A stretch of 64,000 nucleotides of DNA from Achromobacter seleniivolatilans. Its GTDB lineage: Bacteria > Pseudomonadota > Gammaproteobacteria > Burkholderiales > Burkholderiaceae_B. The notes under the pieces were generated by a model that saw only the letters and a list, made by a program, of their open reading frames with translations, was not told where the DNA came from and searched no databases. This document shows positions 57,624 through 64,000 of this stretch, one piece after another. The stretch covers positions 1-64,000 of the forward strand of contig NZ_CP132977.1 of NCBI RefSeq assembly GCF_030864005.1. Direction: 5' to 3'. The stretch's first letter is position 1. Each line of letters begins with the position of its first letter. Made by a program: the position numbers and the translations under genes.

Positions 57624-59294
57624 TCAGAGTCCTTCTTCCACCTGGGCGGTGACGATGATCAGGTTGTAGAGCTTCTGATTGTTTGTCGTGTTGGAGCCGC
57701 CGAAGAGAATCGGCGCCTTCTCATCGAACCGTTGGCGCGACGTCTGGTCCTGGTCCTTCTGGAAGCCTGCAATCACCAGAGGCTGGCCAGACTGCAACGC
57801 CACCTGCTGCACCATGCCGTTGCCGCGCACGGTCAGCTGCTGAATTTCGATTCCGTTCTTCGCGTCGCCGAACTTGATCGTTTGCAGCGGGTCATTGATC
57901 GTGCTGTCGTAGGAGATCGTGAGCAGGATCTGCCCGTCGTCCTGTGCATCGGGCACGATGGTCAGAAACTGGCCAACGGTGACATCTTTCTGACGGACGG
58001 ACACGTTTGGCACCGTGCTGAACGAGCCGCTGCTCGAATCCGACGAACTCAGGCCTGTCGTCTGAACCTCGTTGATATACGAAAAGGTCTTTCGATCCGC
58101 ATAGGTGATCGGACGGCGATTTAGCGCCGACAGCGGGATTGCCGTCGAGCGTGTGGTTGCGCCGATCTCGTCAAGCGCTTGGATGATTGCGTCCGACCCC
58201 TTGAACGGTCCGCTACCGACCGTTCCAGACGCAACCGTGCCAGCCGCAGCGCCCACGGCACCAGTCGGAGCTGCGCCGGCGGCTGCCGCGCTAGCGGTCG
58301 CGTAGACCAACTTCCAATCGATTCGACCATCATGCTGGTCGTTCATCGACACCACCACTTCCTCAAAGACCAGCCGCACTCGTCGCGTCAGCATCCGATT
58401 CTCACGTTCGAGGAATTCGTCAATGTTGCGCAGAACTTCGACCGTATCCGTGACCACGATCGAGTTCGTGCCGCTCGGCTGCGCGACAATACTGCCCGCC
58501 TTGCTCAGGAACGGCTTCACCTTGCTCATAACTGCTTCAATAGGATTGACCTTTTCGTCCCCCTTGAATTCTGTCTTCGATGTTGAGTCGAAATCGCTGC
58601 CAGACTTGCCATCCGCGCCACCGCTGCCGCCCGACTTTCCGTCCAGCCCAATGCCCGCGTTGACCGTAGCGGTCGTTAGCAACGCGCGCACGTTAAATGC
58701 CTTCGTTTCCACGCGGTAGAACACAATCGCCGCAGTCTTGTCGTCGTACTTCCAGTGAACGGCTAGACGGTTCGCCACAGCATCGAGTGCTTCCGCGAGG
58801 GGCCGTACGCCGTCGGGCAATTGGGCCACGCTCGGCATCGCCACCAGCGGCGTCAAGTTCTCCGACTTCTCACTCTCCAGCCGAGGGGCGAAAGCTTCCT
58901 GCGCCATTAGTGCGTCCGGAGTGACACGTGTGTTGATGCCGGTGGCGAGCTGGATTCGTTCCGCGATTGTCTGCAGCGAGGTCGGGCCGCCCTTGAACAT
59001 GAGCGCGGTGTTCACGTCACGTCGAAGCGCCGCCGGGAGAGTTACTTCCCGTCCCAACGGGACAGATTTGCCGACGATCCAGGGCTTGTCCACCTGGTTG
59101 GCCTGCATACGCCGGTCACGGTCCGTGATCCTGGACTTGTAATCCCCAATCTTGGACGCCACGTCGTCACGGGCGCGCCTGGACGCATCTAGCACCTGGT
59201 CGGATTTCTGGATGGCGGAGCATCCGCTTAGCGCCGCGAGCGCTACCACCAGGCCTACCGTGCGCAGGACGAAGCGTTTGTCATTCATCTTCAT
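57624..59294 (-). CDS. pilN: PilN-like lipoprotein secretin
   Basis: 556 aa. Lipobox LSGC (C25) after a short leader, then a secretin N-domain (SLQTIAERIQLATGINTRVT), an SPOR/STN-like region and the C-terminal secretin barrel with the family signature (GQFLTIVPDAQDDGQILLTI; VALQSGQPLVIAGFQ). It forms the outer membrane pore through which the thin pilus emerges. PilL (TcpQ-like) immediately upstream is expected to stabilise it. Confidence 0.92.
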   Translation of the reverse strand: MKMNDKRFVLRTVGLVVALAALSGCSAIQKSDQVLDASRRARDDVASKIGDYKSRITDRDRRMQANQVDKPWIVGKSVPLGREVTLPAALRRDVNTALMFKGGPTSLQTIAERIQLATGINTRVTPDALMAQEAFAPRLESEKSENLTPLVAMPSVAQLPDGVRPLAEALDAVANRLAVHWKYDDKTAAIVFYRVETKAFNVRALLTTATVNAGIGLDGKSGGSGGADGKSGSDFDSTSKTEFKGDEKVNPIEAVMSKVKPFLSKAGSIVAQPSGTNSIVVTDTVEVLRNIDEFLERENRMLTRRVRLVFEEVVVSMNDQHDGRIDWKLVYATASAAAAGAAPTGAVGAAAGTVASGTVGSGPFKGSDAIIQALDEIGATTRSTAIPLSALNRRPITYADRKTFSYINEVQTTGLSSSDSSSGSFSTVPNVSVRQKDVTVGQFLTIVPDAQDDGQILLTISYDSTINDPLQTIKFGDAKNGIEIQQLTVRGNGMVQQVALQSGQPLVIAGFQKDQDQTSRQRFDEKAPILFGGSNTTNNQKLYNLIIVTAQVEEGL

Positions 59295-59330
59295 ATGGTT
59301 CTCGGTTTCCGTGTTTCGTAGGGCCAGGCC

Positions 59331-60221
59331 TTAACGGCCCCCAGTGCGATCGCAAGACTCGGTGTAAGGAACGACCCGGAGGACCTTGTTGGTGTAGAAG
59401 CAGCCATGCACAGGCGTGTCGCCCAACTCGCTGGATGACAGCAGGTCTTGGACGGACTGCTTGAAGTCGGGACTGAACGTGGCCGAAGCGGTCAGCGGGA
59501 TATCGACTTTGACCTGCCAGTGTTCAGGTTCAAAGGTCCAGCCTGCGGCCTTTGCCCAGCGCACTAGCGTGCGGCGCAAATTCACATCGCTCACCGATAC
59601 GGTGAACGGGGGGCGCGGTGGCTCCGCGATCGGGGCCGCTTCTGCCGCGGTCACTTGGCCTGCGGTGGAAAGCGCCAGACCAGCGCCCGGCCCACCCGCG
59701 GGGGCGGCCGGCCCGCCGGCCAGGTCAACGACGCGGAAGGTTTTCAGATACCGCTCAATGCGAACGCCAGCCTGTTGCGCGGCAGAGGCCAGAGCGGCCT
59801 GGTAGGAAGTTCCGGACGGCAAGACGACCATGCGAGAGAACGCCGCCGAATCGCCATCCAGCTGCACCGTGCCAATGACTGGCGGAACGGCCTGCATGAT
59901 GGCGATGGACAGCGGCATTTGCCCCGCCGCGGCTGAGGCTGGCACAGGCGCCAACCAGGCCATCTCGGAAAACGAGCCGCTCAGCACCCCATTCGGTGCC
60001 GCTGAACCTTGCGACGGCTGCATGGATGCAGGTGCTGTCGTGAGAGTCAAGGGTGCGCCCCCGATCGGCACGGGCGAGGCACCCGGCTGGAACGGGACAG
60101 GCGCCGGCGGGGGCGGAGTCCGTTCGTCGATAAACGCCAGGGCGGGTGCGCACAACGCAGTTGCGAGCACGCCACCCAAGAGCGCACGAAGGGTGTGGAT
60201 CGGCATCGCGATGGGCTTCAT
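59331..60221 (-). CDS. pilL: PilL/TcpQ-like periplasmic protein
   Basis: 296 aa. A signal peptide (LLGGVLATALCAPALA), a Pro/Ala-rich spacer, a PilL N-terminal-like segment (AALASAAQQAGVRIERYLKT) and a C-terminal TcpQ domain (LRRTLVRWAKAAGWTFEPEH, DFKQSVQDLLSSSELG) found in secretin partner proteins. It probably helps secretin assembly at the outer membrane. It overlaps the icmT-like stop by 4 nt, joining the pilus genes to the type IVB genes in one transcript. Confidence 0.85.
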   Translation of the reverse strand: MKPIAMPIHTLRALLGGVLATALCAPALAFIDERTPPPPAPVPFQPGASPVPIGGAPLTLTTAPASMQPSQGSAAPNGVLSGSFSEMAWLAPVPASAAAGQMPLSIAIMQAVPPVIGTVQLDGDSAAFSRMVVLPSGTSYQAALASAAQQAGVRIERYLKTFRVVDLAGGPAAPAGGPGAGLALSTAGQVTAAEAAPIAEPPRPPFTVSVSDVNLRRTLVRWAKAAGWTFEPEHWQVKVDIPLTASATFSPDFKQSVQDLLSSSELGDTPVHGCFYTNKVLRVVPYTESCDRTGGR

Positions 60222-60679
60222 TGGCTGTTCTTCCTCGTGGATTGGTCAGTACGTTTCTTGCCCGTTGCGGGCGTCTTGGCGCGTGCGCCAGCCGGGCGCT
60301 CTTGTGCGTTCTTGGGTGACGACGGAAACCCGAAGGCGGCCATCTCATCGTCGAGCTTGATAACTGCAGCTTGCAATGCGAGTTGAGGAGGCGTGGGCCT
60401 GGACATGCGGCGCACGTGCCACATGGGACGTGCGTGATAGATGCCACCACGAAGCCAAGACCTAAAGCGTCGCAATGCCCACCCCGGCGTCCGCCGCTTA
60501 CTCCGGTTCAAGTACAGGAACCAACCACTGATCGCGAGGGCCACGGGCCAGGCCACATAAGAAGGAATGGCGTCAGGTGTTGCTGCCGCAGGAACGAGCG
60601 GTGCCAAGATGTACGCCGGAACATCGGTGTAGGGCAGCCCCACATTGAGGGCAGACTTCGTCCAAAGCGCGCGCTTCAT
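60218..60679 (-). CDS. icmT: IcmT-like (TraK-like) small membrane protein
   Basis: 153 aa. The IcmT-like core is the start NVGLPYTDVPAYILAPLV, the hydrophobic segment (IPSYVAWPVALAISGWFLYL) and the following basic LRRFRSWLRGG. The C-terminal ~55 residues are basic and disordered, longer than Legionella IcmT (about 86 aa). It occurs between dotB and pilL. IcmT/TraK is an essential inner membrane part of type IVB systems. Overlaps the dotB stop (ATGA). Confidence 0.75.
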   Translation of the reverse strand: MKRALWTKSALNVGLPYTDVPAYILAPLVPAAATPDAIPSYVAWPVALAISGWFLYLNRSKRRTPGWALRRFRSWLRGGIYHARPMWHVRRMSRPTPPQLALQAAVIKLDDEMAAFGFPSSPKNAQERPAGARAKTPATGKKRTDQSTRKNSQ

Positions 60680-61902
60680 GCCACGGCCTTTACCTGGTAC
60701 TCGTTCTCGGGTAGCGACTGACCGTCAATACCGTGAAGACGCAGAAATTCCAGCGCCTCGGAAGACGTCATGCCCGTGATGGCCAGATAGGTACGGAACG
60801 TCATTAAGCCTTCTCGCACCTCTGGCAGAGCCTGGAGCCGATAGGCCGCGCCGCGGGCTTCGACGATTCCTCGGATCTCACGGGCGCGGTCCTTGAAGTC
60901 GACAGCTTCGAGCTTCTCCTGGCACTCTCGGTCCATGAGCACCCACGATTGGAGGGAGTGTTTGCGCCCGTCCCTCCCTCGATAGAGTTTTTGCCCAACG
61001 ACCAGGCGCAGCACTTCTATCAACTGGGAAGCGCGGTCCGGCTGGACATCTTCAGGGAACATGTTCACGACCCGCGTGAAGTAGTTGTCCGGGTTCTTGC
61101 AATGGGCCGTGTGGTAAGTCGCATGGCCAGTGGAGGCCATTTCAAAGCAGGACGTCATCGACGCTCGGTCACGCGTTTCGCCCACGACGATCACGTCACC
61201 TTTACGGCGCATAGCGTTAGGGCCCGCCTGGTCATACGATTTCAGATGTTCACCGATGATGACCTGCACCGGCTCAGGCATGCGGCCGCCGGCCAGGCCG
61301 TCGTAGATGTACTCCTGCGTGTCCTCATAAATGAGAATCCGAACCGGATCGTCGCCCTCAAGGCGAGCCCGATTGGCAGCTGCGAGAAGTGTGGTCTTGC
61401 CGGAGCCGGTGGTGCCGATGACGGCGACCAGGCCTTCCGACACAAGGAAATTCTGCCGCAGTTCATCCGGGAGCCGGAGGTCTTCGAATTTCGGGGGCGT
61501 TCCCGGAATGCGGCGAAGGGTGATGGAGAACCCTTTGGAGGCTCCGTTGATGTAGCCAGCGGTCGCATTCCCCCGGAAGCGAATCCAAGTTTCCGCGTTT
61601 GGCGTTTCCTGCAGTACCGCGGCGAAATCGAGAAAGTCTCGGTCCAGCAGGCGCGCACTTCCCGTCGAGGAGTTGTACAGGTGAGCTAAGCACTGCTCCA
61701 ATTCCCTGTGTTCCAGCCGCCGATCGTTCAAGCAAACCCACTTTCCTTGATCGTGACCGAACAAGAAATCCTTCGACTGAAGAGTCAGGTCCGAAATGCC
61801 CATCGCGTGCGTCTTCTGGAGGACGAGCTCGAGCTCCTGCCTTGTGAAACTGGGCGGCAGATCAAGCTTCTCCAACTGCCGCGCGCCGTCAAAGAGTGCC
61901 AT
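60676..61902 (-). CDS. dotB: DotB (TraJ-like) ATPase
   Basis: 408 aa of the PilT/GspE-type DotB family. Walker A IGTTGSGKTTLL (~160-170), an Asp box (IYEDTQEYIYDGL), Walker B (GDVIVVGETRDRASM) and a His box (GHATYHTAHCKN). DotB assembles at the base of the type IVB machine, with DotO, and is needed for transfer. It starts 1 nt after the dotC stop and is coupled to the icmT-like gene. Confidence 0.93.
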   Translation of the reverse strand: MALFDGARQLEKLDLPPSFTRQELELVLQKTHAMGISDLTLQSKDFLFGHDQGKWVCLNDRRLEHRELEQCLAHLYNSSTGSARLLDRDFLDFAAVLQETPNAETWIRFRGNATAGYINGASKGFSITLRRIPGTPPKFEDLRLPDELRQNFLVSEGLVAVIGTTGSGKTTLLAAANRARLEGDDPVRILIYEDTQEYIYDGLAGGRMPEPVQVIIGEHLKSYDQAGPNAMRRKGDVIVVGETRDRASMTSCFEMASTGHATYHTAHCKNPDNYFTRVVNMFPEDVQPDRASQLIEVLRLVVGQKLYRGRDGRKHSLQSWVLMDRECQEKLEAVDFKDRAREIRGIVEARGAAYRLQALPEVREGLMTFRTYLAITGMTSSEALEFLRLHGIDGQSLPENEYQVKAVA

Positions 61903-61903
61903 G

Positions 61904-63619
61904 TCAGCTCCTGCTCGCGCGGATACGGAGGGTCATGCCAGGAACGACATCAGCAGGCCCCTGCAGGCCATTCTTTTGCAGGAGAGCCTGCCAGCTCACC
62001 CCGAAGCGCGCTGCGAGCGAATAGGCTGTATCGCCCGGTTGGACTGCGTAGGAATCCAACGCTGCCGCCGCCCTGTTGGGTGCTGCCACTTTGGCAACGG
62101 CCGTCCTGGCCGCTGGCGCCGGTGTCCTCATCTCCGTTGTGCGCGCGGATGAGGTAGCCCCCACGCGCTGCTGCACGCCGCTTGCGGCGGCGGCATAGGC
62201 GCGCTGGAATTCGTCTGCAAACGCCTTTGCGTAGATCTCGGCGCGCAGCCGCGCTGCTTCCTCCGCTGAGGGATTGGCGCCCGTGTGCTGAGTAGGCGGT
62301 GCCGACATCGCGCGCGGCAGTTGTTGCTCGGCGGCCTGCTCCCCGTACGGCAGCAACTCGTAAGGCTGCAAGCCGGACTGCACCACCATCTGAGGCGCAT
62401 GTCGGACGGGAAGCATTGCTGGGAGGTCTGCGTTGAAGGCCGCACTGCTGAGCATCGAGGCGGCCGTGCGGTAGGGGTTCACCGCGGGCACCGGCCTGGG
62501 AGCATATGCGGAGGCATCAGTCGCCCCGCCATCTTGCCCAATGCGAATTCGGATCACCTGCTCCTCTCCAACGGGAGCGGCCTGTGGCTGTTGCATTGCC
62601 CCGTTCCAGCCAGGAGCTGCAGGCGCCGTTTGCGGTGCGGCATTCGTCACCGGTGCTGTTTGAACGACGCCATTCGGAACAATCGGGGGGGCGGCGCCTT
62701 GCCCAGAAGCCGGCACGTACGGCTTGAAGGCGGGGTTGGCCAGATTTGTACTCTGCGAGGGGATGGATGGCGTAGGTGCGGTGCCGGTAGTCGGCTTCCA
62801 GCGACCTGTATCCGTGTTGAACGCGCTCGGCACTGTGATACGAAACACCGTGTCGCCGACAACGATCGTGTTCGGGTCCGTCTGGTTGACGACATCCTGG
62901 GATGTGGCCAGCCGCGGAAGCGACACGAGTCCACGTCCGTGCAGTTCATAGAACGTGCGCATTCCCAGATAGGTTCGTTCCAGGCCGGCCAGGTTCTCTT
63001 CGAAGATCCGTACAGCCTGCTCGCGCCCCTGGAGGTAGGACTTCTGAACAATGTCCTGCCAGTACGCGCGCTCTTTGTCGTCCTGAGGCAGCAGTTGTGG
63101 GTTATCGGGCAGGTCGGGGGCGTCAGACTGGGCCAACAGCCCCATCAGCAGCCAATCGCGCCACGACGGCGCTCCGGTGAAAAAGCGAGCAGGCTCTTCG
63201 AGCTTGTAGACACTGCCCGCAACACGCATCATCTTGCCGCTTTCACCGAGGGAGGCGGAGTTGTGGGATGCCACGACAACGGGAGGCAGAACACCTTGAC
63301 CCATGACTAGATCGCCGAATCGGAAGGTCCGATCCATCGTGCCGCCCATATCGTTGACAACTTGCAGGATCTCGTTCGCGGCCTCGATCATGCCGGTCTG
63401 CGTGCCAAGGGCTTGGGCGGTCGGACGCAAGATCGCCTCCCGAACCGGTGATATTCGCGGCGCCGCCCGGCTTGCGGAGGCGTTCATCAAAGAATTGAGC
63501 GCCTCGCTCTGCTGCGCGAGGGCGCCGCACGGCGCGCCCGCGAACGCTGCGGCAATCGCCGCCCCCAGCAGAATCTTGCGGAAGCCTTCCGCCGAGCAAT
63601 ATTGCTGTTTCGCTTGCAT
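61904..63619 (-). CDS. dotC: DotC (TraI-like) protein with an added LysM domain
   Basis: 571 aa. A signal segment (ILLGAAIAAAFAGAPCGALA), then the DotC domain to ~260 (MDRTFRFGDLVMGQGVLPPV, VAGSVYKLEEPARFF, WRDWLLMGLL), a long Pro/Ala/Gln-rich linker (~270-520), and a C-terminal LysM peptidoglycan-binding domain (~523-571: SYAVQPGDTAYSLAARFG, NGLQGPADVVPGMTLRI). DotC is normally ~300 aa and is a lipoprotein that helps DotH reach the outer membrane. The LysM extension would anchor the channel to peptidoglycan. Confidence 0.88.
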   Translation of the reverse strand: MQAKQQYCSAEGFRKILLGAAIAAAFAGAPCGALAQQSEALNSLMNASASRAAPRISPVREAILRPTAQALGTQTGMIEAANEILQVVNDMGGTMDRTFRFGDLVMGQGVLPPVVVASHNSASLGESGKMMRVAGSVYKLEEPARFFTGAPSWRDWLLMGLLAQSDAPDLPDNPQLLPQDDKERAYWQDIVQKSYLQGREQAVRIFEENLAGLERTYLGMRTFYELHGRGLVSLPRLATSQDVVNQTDPNTIVVGDTVFRITVPSAFNTDTGRWKPTTGTAPTPSIPSQSTNLANPAFKPYVPASGQGAAPPIVPNGVVQTAPVTNAAPQTAPAAPGWNGAMQQPQAAPVGEEQVIRIRIGQDGGATDASAYAPRPVPAVNPYRTAASMLSSAAFNADLPAMLPVRHAPQMVVQSGLQPYELLPYGEQAAEQQLPRAMSAPPTQHTGANPSAEEAARLRAEIYAKAFADEFQRAYAAAASGVQQRVGATSSARTTEMRTPAPAARTAVAKVAAPNRAAAALDSYAVQPGDTAYSLAARFGVSWQALLQKNGLQGPADVVPGMTLRIRASRS

Positions 63620-63628
63620 GCCTATGCC

Positions 63629-64000
63629 CTATCGGTACCGAAGTTCCATGTACCCATCGCCGAGGACGACGTTCGCGCGCTGACCGAATTGCTTGTCAAC
63701 GTCGCGCAGCAGATCGAGGTAAGCCGTCTGCGTTGCATTGACGTAGATGTAGATCGGCATGCGCGGCTGAGGACCGGTCACCGTGAACTTGAGAAACCGT
63801 TGGCGAGCGACTTCGTTAAGAAAAACCGCGGCGTCCCCCTGCCAAGCCACCGAGATCGAGTCGCCTGCAAAGTTGGGCCTCGGGGCTGCGGCATCCGCGG
63901 CATCGCTCCAAGTCGGCTGGGACTGGACGCGCCCCAATGCACCTTCCAGCTGGAGTCGCACCGTCTTAGCCGTCTCCCCGGGCTTGCCGAGGTTCTGACT
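63629..64000 (-). CDS. dotD: DotD (TraH-like) protein, start off window
   Basis: The frame stays open to the window edge, so the N-terminus (expected signal/lipobox) lies outside. The visible 123 codons include the DotD fold, related to secretin N0 domains: ISVAWQGDAAVFLNEVARQ, YIYVNATQTAYLDLLRDVDK and the end NVVLGDGYMELRYR. DotD is an outer membrane lipoprotein that joins DotC and DotH. The GTG at 63961 is only an internal codon. Ten nt upstream of dotC. Confidence 0.85.
   Translation of the reverse strand, partial: SQNLGKPGETAKTVRLQLEGALGRVQSQPTWSDAADAAAPRPNFAGDSISVAWQGDAAVFLNEVARQRFLKFTVTGPQPRMPIYIYVNATQTAYLDLLRDVDKQFGQRANVVLGDGYMELRYR

Overview
The window reads as part of a large conjugative element (an integrative conjugative element or a plasmid; no relaxase, integrase, coupling protein or replication gene is visible here) from a high-GC betaproteobacterium, most likely order Burkholderiales. 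The host guess rests on base composition, the OmpR-type MipA-linked two-component system, and an SphB1/NalP-like lipoprotein autotransporter. It is an inference, not something the sequence proves.

Layout. 1-7.2 kb holds two diverged copies of a prepilin peptidase / SPOR-like gene pair, flanking a cargo block (hypothetical gene, GlxA-type regulator with a divergent MFS exporter, YiiX-like papain-fold protein). 7.2-8.6 kb continues the second copy's operon upstream (small protein, secreted zinc metallopeptidase). 8.6-18 kb is a plus-strand block of rdgC, three DNA methyltransferases, a PD-(D/E)XK nuclease and many hypothetical genes. 18-21.6 kb (minus) has a DUF1643 gene, a secreted DRGH nuclease and an AbiE-like toxin/antitoxin pair. 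21.8-24.6 kb is mipA plus a two-component system, followed by a pseudogene scrap. 24.9-39.9 kb (minus) is one half of a type IVB (Dot/Icm, IncI Tra-like) secretion system: dotI, dotH, dotG, icmG, icmC, icmD and dotO, with unknown genes between. 40.3-43.1 kb is the autotransporter. 43.3-49.5 kb (plus) is a second block of hypotheticals, a methyltransferase-like protein, a PAPS-reductase-like protein and a double-HTH TrfB/KorA-like protein. 49.5-64 kb (minus) is a compact operon with the other half of the system: dotD, dotC, dotB, icmT, then an R64-like thin-pilus set pilL, N, O, P, Q, R, S, V.

How it fits together. The DotC/DotD/DotH/DotG/DotF proteins should build the envelope channel, with DotB and DotO as cytoplasmic ATPases. 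The PilN secretin, PilQ ATPase, PilR platform and PilS/PilV pilins should build the thin pilus used for mating, with the 6.5-kb prepilin peptidase processing the pilins.

Two sequence signals appear to organise the element. (1) Eight plus-strand promoters with a fixed design (AAA, 0-1 nt, TTTT, S, G, then 18 nt, then TANNNTG) sit in front of the methyltransferase and hypothetical genes of both plus-strand blocks. (2) A 10-6-10 inverted repeat (GTATGAATCA / TGATTCATAC) and degenerate versions sit in front of the transfer operons, the autotransporter, the secreted nuclease and the metallopeptidase/rdgC divergent pair. Together they suggest two co-regulated gene sets, an establishment/DNA-modification set and a transfer/surface set. 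This is the most interesting feature of the window.
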